The notes beneath the pieces are model-generated. The model was not told the origin of the DNA and searched no databases. It saw only the letters and a list, made by a program, of their open reading frames with translations. Position numbers and translations under genes: made by a program. This document shows positions 56,714 through 64,000 of a stretch of DNA of 64,000 bases, piece after piece (within the stretch, counting starts at the first letter, position 1; every line of letters starts with the position of its first letter). Origin of the DNA: Calothrix sp. 336/3 (lineage in GTDB: Bacteria; Cyanobacteriota; Cyanobacteriia; Cyanobacteriales; Nostocaceae); contig NZ_CP011382.1 in assembly GCF_000734895.2 (NCBI RefSeq), positions 1,838,700 through 1,902,699 on the forward strand, given 5' to 3'.

Positions 56714-59700
56714 CTAATTGCGCAATTTCTCCAACACTTCCTTAGTAAATGGATTTTTGCCCTGCCGCAGAGTCTTCACCCACCCTTGCCGTTGTGCTTT
56801 GATTTTTTTATCATCAGTCTGGGTAATAAACGCCTCAAAATCGGGTATAGCGCCTTGGTAATCCCCCGTCAATGCCCTGGCTAACCCCCGACTATCACGA
56901 ATACTGCCATTATCCGGGGCAAGTTTAACAGCATTTTCACAGGCAAACATCACATCTTTCGCTAATTCATATAAACTGCCTTGCTTACAAAGATTATTCC
57001 AGCTATTAGCATCAATTTCTACTTTGGCATCAAGTTTTTGGGCTTGCTGATAAGCTGTAATTGCATTTTTTATGTTTTCTATAGGATGTATCTCTTTAAC
57101 ATCTGAATTAGTATCGGGTTTTGTTTTGTGTCTTAGAATTACAAAAACATTGGCTTCTGACTTTCTTACGTTTACCTGACCATTGACCATCGTCGTCTTT
57201 TGAGTGTATTTAACAAGACTAACACCTTCACGAACCCGGTGTTTAGCTTTTTCTTGATTTACTAACTCTTGGGTTTTTTTCTGTGGGTCAAACTTTAATT
57301 GAGAATTCCACTTCAAAGCCGTCTTCAAAATAGCAACTGCCTCCTCAACATTACCCGCTTTCGCTACGTCTTCCCCAAGTTTCACCAAAGATGCGACTGC
57401 TGCTATCTTTATAGATGTGTTTTGTTGACATACTTCTAATTCTTGCAGTTTTCTGATATTTACTGCCAAATAATCGCTTAACCAATCACAACCTCTTGTT
57501 AGCAAATCATCTAATTCCGCCATCTGCCACAACTGGGTAGAAACGATATTGTCACCTGAAGTGGTGAGAATGATTTCGCCACTAGGGCTAAATATGGCAC
57601 TGTAAACAGCGTCTGTATAGCCTTTAAGTTGATTTAATTCCTCACCAGAGGTATCCCAAAGTCGGGCGCTATTGTCTGAGGAAGTAGTGAGAATGCGTTT
57701 GCCATCGGGGCTAAATATGGCGCTGTTGACAGCAGATTTATGCCCTTTAAATTGAGCTAATACCTTGCCGGAAGTATCCCAAAGTCGGGCGGTTTTGTCG
57801 CCTGAAGCAGTGAGAATGCGTTTGCCATCGGGGCTAAATATGGCGCTGTTGACAGCAGATTTATGCCCTTTAAATTGAGTTAATACCTGGCCGGAAGTAT
57901 CCCAAAGCCGGGCGGTTTTGTCCCAAGAAGCACTGAGAATGCGTTTGCCATCGGGACTAAATATGGCGCTGTTGACAGCAGATTTATGCCCTTTAAATTG
58001 AGTTAATACCTGGCCGGAAGTATCCCAAAGCCGGGCGGTTTTGTCCCAAGAAGCAGTGAGAATGCGTTTGCCATCGGGGCTAAATATGACGCTGATGACA
58101 GAGGATGTATGTCCTTTAAATTGAGCTAATACCTTGCCGGAAGTATCCCAAACCCTGGCAGTGTTGTCAGATGAAGCAGTGAGAATGCGTTTACCATCAG
58201 GGCTAAATCTAGCACTGTTGACAGTGGATGTATGTCCTTTAAATTGAGCTAATACCTTTCCAGAAGTATCCCAAACCCGGGCGATTTTGTCGGCTGAAGC
58301 AGTGACAATTGCTTTGCCATCGGGGCTAAATATAGTGCTGTTGACAGCGTATGTATGTCCTTTAAGTTCAGTTACCGTCGTAAAGGTATCCCACACTCGG
58401 GTGGTTTTGTCTAAGGATGCGGTGACAATGCGTTTGCCATCGGGGCTAAAATTGGCGTTGTTGACAGCAGATGTGTGTCCTGTGAGATGATTGCGCTCGC
58501 GGATATCAGACAAAATACGTTTTAAAGCTAGAAGTACTGGATAATTGTCTATATAAGGACGCTTCCCTAGTAGTTTTTTTAAATCTTGTCCAGTTTTCGT
58601 TGCTAAGAATAACCCATCTATTTGGGATGTATCAAAAAGTCCTAAAGCACTATTTGCGTCCCGTTCCAGAGTAGTAGCTGTCTCGGCATCATTGATTAAT
58701 TTTTGGGCATACAAACCAGCCCCTGTTATCCCGACAATTCCCACGGCTAATATACCGAAACCCATACGAGTTGTACGTTTAGCTTTACGTTCCGCATCCG
58801 CAATGATTCGTTGTGCTTTTTTCTCCGTTTCCGCTAACGCAAATTGAATCTCTCGCTTGTCCAACTCCTGACTCGCAGCCAAAAACCGATAATCTTCATC
58901 ACCTAAGCTTTTATCTTTTGCCCAATCCAAAGCATCCTGCAAAGCCTGTCCCCGCAGCAACCGCGATTCATCTGTGCGGTTACTCTCCAACCAAACCGTC
59001 AAAGCCTGGGAATAGGGGCGCATTTTCGCCAGTTCTTTCTCCACCCACTCCCCATTAAACACCCCTTGGTAAATGCGGTTATACACCCGTAACTTGCCAT
59101 CTTCCTTTACCACCAAACCCGTCAACCGCAATTCCATCTGTTCCGAGCTGTTGTCCGTGGGTAATTCTCCCTGTTGTAAAATTTGTTGATATAGCCCCAG
59201 TAACCTACCTGCACGCTGTTCGTTGCGGGTAATCCTATCGCGGATAGTTCTGAGGTGTTCCGGTTCATCCTGGGCTTCCCAGTTGTCAATAATCTGGGTT
59301 TTGATCACCTCCCCTACCCATCTCGATACATCTTCCTCCCCCTGCTCCCCTTCGACTGCGCTCAGGGCAAGCCTGCTCCCTAAAATCTTACATACCTTTT
59401 GGGTCAAAAAAGGCTGTCCCCCCGTCCAAAACAGCACCTCCTTTAACAAAGTTTGGGGGGTAAAATCTCCATTACACAACGTAATTGCGAATTGCGAATT
59501 GCGAATTGCGAATTGGTTTAACACCTCTTGGGTATTTTCGACCTTACCCACCAAACCCTGTACTAACGGTGTAGCTGATTCCAACTCAAACCCACAAAGT
59601 TGAATCGCCGTCCCCAAATTAAACGGAGTCCGCTTTTTATCACTCATCAAATCCCCAGGAGTCGCCACCCCCAACAGGGCAAAAGTCAAGCGTTGATACT

Positions 59701-60217
59701 CTGGTTGATCAACCCGTTGGTTATAACAGGCACGAATCGCCGCAAAAAAATCATCTTTAAAATTTAAGCTAAGAATACTGTCAATTTCATCAATAAAAAT
59801 CACAATCTTCTCAGTAATTTTCACCAACAAAACCGACTCAATAAACTTCCCCAACTTCTGCACCGGGGAGAGCAAGTTATTTTCTTGCCACCAAACCTCT
59901 AAATCAAAATCAGTATAAAGTTTAAAAACCCCCACCAAAGTATCAATTACCCCCGCATACCACTCCTCTGGGGTAATATCCACAGTCCCAATCGCCGTAA
60001 TATCAATCGCCGCACAAGCACAACCCTCAGCCTGTAAACGTTGCATCACCCGCACCCGCAAACTTGACTTCCCCATCTGCCGAGAATTTAACACATAGCA
60101 AAAGTCCCCCGCTTTTAATCCTTGATATAAATCTTCATCAGCTGGACGGATGACATAGGTTGGTGCATGAGGAGGAAGACTTCCCCCAACTTGGTATATA
60201 TCTTGAGATTGGGTCAT
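56714..60217 (-). CDS. AAA-like ATPase with membrane helix, eight WD40 repeats and TPR tail
   Basis: The 1167 residues run: an AAA-like ATPase (about 20-400; Walker A NSRQMGKSSL, Walker B IVIFIDEIDSI), a winged-helix-like part, a coiled coil, one membrane helix (about 484-503), eight WD40 repeats (about 570-900) and TPR-like helices (about 1040-1165). This NLR-like order (NTPase plus sensor repeats) suits a signal receptor. The WD40 block is nearly identical in DNA between neighbouring repeats (123-bp period). The ATPase part contains two in-frame insertions of intergenic repeats. It follows the CHAT-ATPase gene by 80 bp on the same strand and probably acts with it. Confidence 0.9.
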   Translation of the reverse strand: MTQSQDIYQVGGSLPPHAPTYVIRPADEDLYQGLKAGDFCYVLNSRQMGKSSLRVRVMQRLQAEGCACAAIDITAIGTVDITPEEWYAGVIDTLVGVFKLYTDFDLEVWWQENNLLSPVQKLGKFIESVLLVKITEKIVIFIDEIDSILSLNFKDDFFAAIRACYNQRVDQPEYQRLTFALLGVATPGDLMSDKKRTPFNLGTAIQLCGFELESATPLVQGLVGKVENTQEVLNQFAIRNSQFAITLCNGDFTPQTLLKEVLFWTGGQPFLTQKVCKILGSRLALSAVEGEQGEEDVSRWVGEVIKTQIIDNWEAQDEPEHLRTIRDRITRNEQRAGRLLGLYQQILQQGELPTDNSSEQMELRLTGLVVKEDGKLRVYNRIYQGVFNGEWVEKELAKMRPYSQALTVWLESNRTDESRLLRGQALQDALDWAKDKSLGDEDYRFLAASQELDKREIQFALAETEKKAQRIIADAERKAKRTTRMGFGILAVGIVGITGAGLYAQKLINDAETATTLERDANSALGLFDTSQIDGLFLATKTGQDLKKLLGKRPYIDNYPVLLALKRILSDIRERNHLTGHTSAVNNANFSPDGKRIVTASLDKTTRVWDTFTTVTELKGHTYAVNSTIFSPDGKAIVTASADKIARVWDTSGKVLAQFKGHTSTVNSARFSPDGKRILTASSDNTARVWDTSGKVLAQFKGHTSSVISVIFSPDGKRILTASWDKTARLWDTSGQVLTQFKGHKSAVNSAIFSPDGKRILSASWDKTARLWDTSGQVLTQFKGHKSAVNSAIFSPDGKRILTASGDKTARLWDTSGKVLAQFKGHKSAVNSAIFSPDGKRILTTSSDNSARLWDTSGEELNQLKGYTDAVYSAIFSPSGEIILTTSGDNIVSTQLWQMAELDDLLTRGCDWLSDYLAVNIRKLQELEVCQQNTSIKIAAVASLVKLGEDVAKAGNVEEAVAILKTALKWNSQLKFDPQKKTQELVNQEKAKHRVREGVSLVKYTQKTTMVNGQVNVRKSEANVFVILRHKTKPDTNSDVKEIHPIENIKNAITAYQQAQKLDAKVEIDANSWNNLCKQGSLYELAKDVMFACENAVKLAPDNGSIRDSRGLARALTGDYQGAIPDFEAFITQTDDKKIKAQRQGWVKTLRQGKNPFTKEVLEKLRN
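59337..59390. repeat. Intergenic-type repeat inserted in frame in the ATPase gene
   Basis: CTTCGACTGCGCTCAGGGC, a repeat seen in noncoding DNA of many bacteria, lies here together with CTGCTCCC units. On the coding strand it adds about 16 residues containing RLALSAVEGEQGEE inside the ATPase domain without breaking the frame. Confidence 0.7.
59483..59514. repeat. Heptamer array (AATTGCG)n inside a coding sequence
   Basis: About 4.5 copies of AATTGCG lie inside the ATPase gene. On the coding strand a 7-bp unit cycles through three frames to give the 7-residue repeat RNSQFAI (NQFAIRNSQFAI), so the reading frame stays open. Confidence 0.9.
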
Positions 60218-60297
60218 ACCCCGTTTTGGATTTTGGATTATTTTGATACAGGCAAAGGTTTTTTCGGTATTTAATTTTGACTGTTGACTGTTGACTT

Positions 60298-62070
60298 TTA
60301 ATTTAAGCGATCGCCAAAATACTGTCGATACAAATTACACAAAGGCATCACCTCATTTCCCCGTAGTTTAACTAACCCCATACTCCGCAGTTTAAAAGCC
60401 GCAGTTGTACCCACATCCACGGGTTTATATGTCCCCACTACCCGTTTAAAAGCTGCCAATAATTCCTCATCTTCCTGCAAATTTAGCAGATGACGGCGCA
60501 AATGGTCGCTGTAGGGACCTTCCTCTGTGGGAGCAATTTCTATCAGTCTTTCCAGAGTGATTCTACCACGGGCTATTTGATACAAAGCCATCCTCAGTAA
60601 GTATGGATGTCCATCGACTAAATTGATTAACTGCTCCACCTGGGAATCAGTAAAATTTAAACCATGTCGCTGAATCAAATCTTGTACCTGTTCCCGGTTC
60701 AAATCAGGTAACTCAATTGGTACACCCACATTAAAGGGAGATTGATTAATGTTGAGGGGAATATAAACTTCCTTAGAATGGACAATTATCAAAGCCAGTT
60801 TTTGCCACTCTACTTCATTTTTTGCCCGTTCGTGCCAAGCTCGCAATAACCCAAAAAAGTCAGATGCAATTTCTGGATGTTTAAATACTTGATCGACTTC
60901 ATCCAAACCCAAGGCGATCGGACTATTAATCTCTGCAAATAAGTATCTCTCGAAGTACCTTGTACATTTATTTTTACTCCCCAAAATCCCCCGCCAATAT
61001 TCATCCAATCGGTCTGCTAAATTGAGACTATCGGCGATACTGGCACAAAACCATTGCAAAAATCCATCCAAACTGCCGAGAAATTCCGCATCCGCAGATT
61101 GAAAATTCAGAGATACGGTTTGATAACCCCTTGACTTTGCATGGTGAAGAACCCGTGACATTAAGGAAGTTTTGCCTAACTGTCGGGGTGCTTTAATGCG
61201 AATCAAAGCCGCAGATTGCAAAATAGTCTCGTAACAATCGCTTTCATTGGGTGGACGCTCTACATAAAAGGGGGAATTTAGGGGTACTTGTCCCTCTGGA
61301 TTTTCTAAGGGGAATTTTGCTGCCACGAGAGTATTTATCGGATTCTGAATATCAAGATCGATGGGTGGAGATTCTAATAAAATATCTCTTGAGATAGATG
61401 CGGATTCTTGATTATTTATTTCAATTTTATTAAGCTTTTGATTAGTATCTGGTTCCCCTGTAAGGGACTGGCTCACATTGGGGTAATTTAGATTTTGATT
61501 ATTTAGGTGATGAGAAGATTTACTTTTAATTATTGGGGTGGAACTTTCAGGAATAGCTTCTAAATCAATTGCATTGCAACCGAAGTGAAAAGCATCATCC
61601 AAGGTGCGACCAGCACCTAAACCATCATAAAAACCCTTAGCAAATTCAATTGCTGCATTATCACCAATTGTCTGTTTCATGCCAATGACGCAACCCACAT
61701 GCTCGTAAATAGCCTCGGCTTGGATTTCACCATAACAGGCATTGAGAACAACACAGTCGATTTTACCTTTGAACAGGGCAAATAATCCTGCTAAAGAGCT
61801 TGTACTAACCAGTTGCATCTGTCCCGACTGATTTTCTAAAGCTAAACCTTCCACCCCAGAACCATGTCCACAAAAATGGACGATTTGCGGTTCGTGGTCT
61901 AATAAAGCTTGGCGTAAGGTATCTGGACGCACAGCCCATTTCGAGATAATTTGAAATTGTTCCCGATATTTACAACGTTGCAATCCTGCTTCAATTTCCC
62001 GCACTTCTTGATCAAGACGCAGTTTAGAAGCATTACTAGGGTTAGCGGCTAAAATTAGGATTTTCTTCAC
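60298..62070 (-). CDS. CHAT protease fused to an AAA-like ATPase
   Basis: The 590-residue protein has an N-terminal CHAT domain (about 1-165; HFCGHGSG with His69, VVLNACYGE with Cys112) and, after a variable linker, an AAA-like ATPase (about 240-510; P-loop APRQLGKTSL, Walker B ALGLDEVDQV) with a winged-helix-like tail. CHAT is a caspase-like protease; the ATPase probably controls it. The GTG at 62070 gives the typical VKKILILAANP start; a TTG at 62100 would add 10 residues. It leads an operon with the ATPase-WD40 gene, and is divergent from a Crp/Fnr regulator gene. Confidence 0.88.
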   Translation of the reverse strand: MKKILILAANPSNASKLRLDQEVREIEAGLQRCKYREQFQIISKWAVRPDTLRQALLDHEPQIVHFCGHGSGVEGLALENQSGQMQLVSTSSLAGLFALFKGKIDCVVLNACYGEIQAEAIYEHVGCVIGMKQTIGDNAAIEFAKGFYDGLGAGRTLDDAFHFGCNAIDLEAIPESSTPIIKSKSSHHLNNQNLNYPNVSQSLTGEPDTNQKLNKIEINNQESASISRDILLESPPIDLDIQNPINTLVAAKFPLENPEGQVPLNSPFYVERPPNESDCYETILQSAALIRIKAPRQLGKTSLMSRVLHHAKSRGYQTVSLNFQSADAEFLGSLDGFLQWFCASIADSLNLADRLDEYWRGILGSKNKCTRYFERYLFAEINSPIALGLDEVDQVFKHPEIASDFFGLLRAWHERAKNEVEWQKLALIIVHSKEVYIPLNINQSPFNVGVPIELPDLNREQVQDLIQRHGLNFTDSQVEQLINLVDGHPYLLRMALYQIARGRITLERLIEIAPTEEGPYSDHLRRHLLNLQEDEELLAAFKRVVGTYKPVDVGTTAAFKLRSMGLVKLRGNEVMPLCNLYRQYFGDRLN

Positions 62071-62165
62071 TTTGCGATCGCTTACCAGAATTCGGAACAA
62101 AAATCAAAAACAAAAACAACTTGCCTATTAGTATCTCACCAGAAAAAGTTATTTCTGCATAGTAT

Positions 62166-62774
62166 ATGTTAACTCAAGATTTTACCCAATTAACCCTCAT
62201 CCTGCGATCGCTGATCGATCTACCAGACGACGAAGCCATCAAAGCGGTAAAACTCTTTCAAACTAGTTTCTTGAAACGGGGTGAATTTTTTGTGCGGGCG
62301 GGTGAGATGCCTAAAACTATCGGGATTGTGATGTCAGGTATTCTGCGCTTATATTATGTTGATGCGGATGGCAACGAATACTCAAAATCCTTCTGTACTG
62401 AAAATAGTTTTGTCGCAGCTTATAGTGCTTTGTTATTGCAGCAACCCTCACGACTATTTATTCAGGCATTGGAAGATACAAAATTAATGATTGCTGATTA
62501 TGCTGCCTTTCGAGAACTGTCAACAATGCATCCCTGTTGGCAAAGTCTGAATTGTAAAATTGCAGAATTTTTGTTCATTAAAAAAGAAAAGCGAGAAAGT
62601 TCCTTGCTTTTAGATGATGCAACAAGGCGCTATTTAAATTTTCAAGCAGAATATCCTGGTTTAGAAACACGCATAAAGCAACATCATATTGCATCCTATC
62701 TCGGCATTACCCCTGTCACCTTAAGCCGCATTCGTGCCCAACTGCGATACTCCACAGAAGTCGCTTCAGGATAA
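62166..62774 (+). CDS. Crp/Fnr family transcriptional regulator
   Basis: The 202-residue protein has a cyclic-nucleotide-binding-type barrel (about 15-125: FFVRAGEMPKTIGIVMSGIL, YSKSFCTENSFV) and a helix-turn-helix (about 168-198: HHIASYLGITPVTLSRIRAQ). The binding barrel lacks the clear RExA phosphate cassette of true cAMP receptors, so it may sense something else. It lies 79 bp upstream of an SDR gene and is divergent from the CHAT-ATPase operon; regulation of the SDR is the simplest guess. Confidence 0.9.
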   Translation: MLTQDFTQLTLILRSLIDLPDDEAIKAVKLFQTSFLKRGEFFVRAGEMPKTIGIVMSGILRLYYVDADGNEYSKSFCTENSFVAAYSALLLQQPSRLFIQALEDTKLMIADYAAFRELSTMHPCWQSLNCKIAEFLFIKKEKRESSLLLDDATRRYLNFQAEYPGLETRIKQHHIASYLGITPVTLSRIRAQLRYSTEVASG

Positions 62775-62853
62775 TAACAGTTAACCTATGTTAATGAAAT
62801 CCTGGGAAGAACTGTTTAGGATAACTGCAATCTTTCAATGACTGGAGTAATTT

Positions 62854-63579
62854 GTGAAGACAAACCATAACACAGTTTTGATTACAGGTGGGACATCTGG
62901 CATCGGTTTGGCTTTAGCGCAACGGTTTCTGCGAGAAAGAAATACCGTGATTGTAACAGGTACCAATGCTGAAAAAGCCCAAGCCGTGAGACATCAACTG
63001 CCAGCTATAACCGTCGAACTTGCAGATATACGCGATCGCCAAGCTCTGGAAAAACTTGTCTATAATTACCCTGATGTGAACATTCTGATCAATAATGCAG
63101 GCGTTCAGTATAACTATGATTTCGCCGATCCCGCGATCGCAGTTGAGCAAATTGCTGACGAACTCGACATTAACTTACTCAGTCCGCTATATCTAACCAA
63201 ACTTTTTCTACCACAGCTTTTGAGTCATTCTCAAGCAGCAATTATCAACGTTTCATCCGGGTTAGGAATTGTCCCCAAGCAAAGCGCCCCCATCTATTGT
63301 GCCAGTAAGGCTGCAATACACAGTTTTAGTAAAAGCTTACGCTGGCAATTAGAAGCAACGTCTGTACAAGTCTTTGAGATTATTCCGCCGATGGTGGATA
63401 CGGCAATGACTCAAGGTAGAGGACGGGGAAAAATTACACCAGAAGCATTAGTTAAAGAATTTTGGCGGGATTTTAGCCGCAATTCCCCTGAGATACGCAT
63501 TGGTAAAACCAAATTACTGTTTATCCTTCAGAGACTGATGCCAACGCTCGCAGAACGTATCATGCGTCCTGGGCTTTAA
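62854..63579 (+). CDS. Short-chain dehydrogenase (DltE-like)
   Basis: The 241-residue SDR has TGGTSGIG for the dinucleotide, NNAGVQ, the Ser in NVSSGLG and YCASK (Tyr/Lys). It resembles the DltE/YjgI group of SDRs that often sit beside Crp/Fnr or TetR regulators; the substrate is unknown. The start is GTG at 62854. It probably forms a two-gene unit with the upstream regulator. Confidence 0.92.
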   Translation: MKTNHNTVLITGGTSGIGLALAQRFLRERNTVIVTGTNAEKAQAVRHQLPAITVELADIRDRQALEKLVYNYPDVNILINNAGVQYNYDFADPAIAVEQIADELDINLLSPLYLTKLFLPQLLSHSQAAIINVSSGLGIVPKQSAPIYCASKAAIHSFSKSLRWQLEATSVQVFEIIPPMVDTAMTQGRGRGKITPEALVKEFWRDFSRNSPEIRIGKTKLLFILQRLMPTLAERIMRPGL

Positions 63580-63666
63580 AGATAATTGGGAGAATGTTGT
63601 TGGGGCATTTGCACGAAAATCTTTGTTGTAATCTTTTACTAAAAGCAATAGGGATAAGCTGGAGCA

Positions 63667-63885
63667 ATGAAACCATGGATATTGGGTGGGTTAGGAATAG
63701 GAATTTTACTTATACCTGTGAAGGTAACTTGCGGTTCTCCTGGTGCAGCCTGCGCTCAACCCCCAATTCCTGGAAGCAATAGTCAAGCTAGATATTACTA
63801 CGAATATGAACCACTAGCTGTAATGTTATTGGAGTCAGTGATTCAGATAAACTTGCCATTTTATTATTTCAGTGGAATTGAATAA
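63667..63885 (+). CDS. Small exported hypothetical protein
   Basis: The 72-residue frame has a signal-peptide-like start (MKPWILGGLGIGILLIPVKV), three cysteines in the CGSPGAACAQ region, then PPIPGSNSQ and an aromatic C-terminal half. It may be a short periplasmic or membrane peptide. No family is recognised and no strong ribosome site is present, so the call is tentative. The last 115 bp of the window show nothing. Confidence 0.45.
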   Translation: MKPWILGGLGIGILLIPVKVTCGSPGAACAQPPIPGSNSQARYYYEYEPLAVMLLESVIQINLPFYYFSGIE

Positions 63886-64000
63886 ATCTAGTCAGTAATT
63901 CTGCACAATTAAGTTTGAGGAGATGCAAAAAGACAAAGGGAGCAAAATCTATATTTTTATGCCAAAGAAGTGACTCCGCTAGGAGTATCGCCTTATCCAA

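Overview
The window is chromosomal DNA from a cyanobacterium, most likely a filamentous Nostocales-type strain. The evidence is a Form IB rbcL-rbcX-rbcS operon, psaK, the carboxysome shell gene ccmP, the cyanobacterial alkane genes (aldehyde-deformylating oxygenase plus acyl-ACP reductase), an 8-HDF-type photolyase, very many HIP1 octamers (GCGATCGC), and the heptamer repeats (AATTACG)n typical of heterocystous genomes. No rRNA, tRNA, CRISPR array or transposase gene is visible.

Layout. 1-11.2 kb is core metabolism: the 5' part of a large Ser/Thr kinase-ATPase (cut by the window edge), photolyase, an orphan sugar-type ABC permease, then the alkane/fatty-acid block (ado, aar, accA, a short-chain dehydrogenase, folE), trpF and psaK. 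11.2-17.4 kb holds a one-module adenylation-carrier-thioesterase synthetase, a G-rich minisatellite, a pentapeptide-repeat protein, ccmP and a Nif11-like protein. 17.7-22.5 kb encodes three parts of the glycine cleavage system (gcvT, gcvH, gcvP). 22.5-29 kb has a nested pair of small inverted-repeat elements, an ABC-F ATPase, a DUF4058 protein and the Rubisco operon with its terminator. 29-37.9 kb has a secreted beta-propeller, panB, a PIN-type toxin-antitoxin pair, a zinc-ribbon Ser/Thr kinase with a seven-blade WD40 propeller, the gatD/murT pair, and a thioredoxin-like photosystem I accumulation factor. 38-44.2 kb has a GAF histidine kinase, a sulfide/persulfide detoxification operon (metallo-beta-lactamase dioxygenase, rhodanese, TauE/SafE exporter) and an MFS transporter.

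44.5-62.1 kb is an accessory region with several gene types associated with biological conflict or signalling: a NADAR protein behind a frameshifted membrane peptide, two small exported proteins, a cassette of sigma factor + HEAT/DUF1822 protein + pentapeptide/membrane/CHAT protease, a TetR-controlled oxidoreductase with two visible operators, small orphan and decayed genes, and an operon of a CHAT-ATPase and a 1167-residue ATPase-WD40-TPR protein. The window ends with a Crp/Fnr regulator, a DltE-like dehydrogenase and a small exported protein.

The best candidates for something undescribed are the sigma/DUF1822/CHAT cassette, the CHAT-ATPase plus ATPase-WD40 operon, and two small inverted-repeat element families that have inserted into each other in opposite order at two loci 34 kb apart. 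All functional calls come from reading motifs and remembered family features; no search or structure prediction was run.
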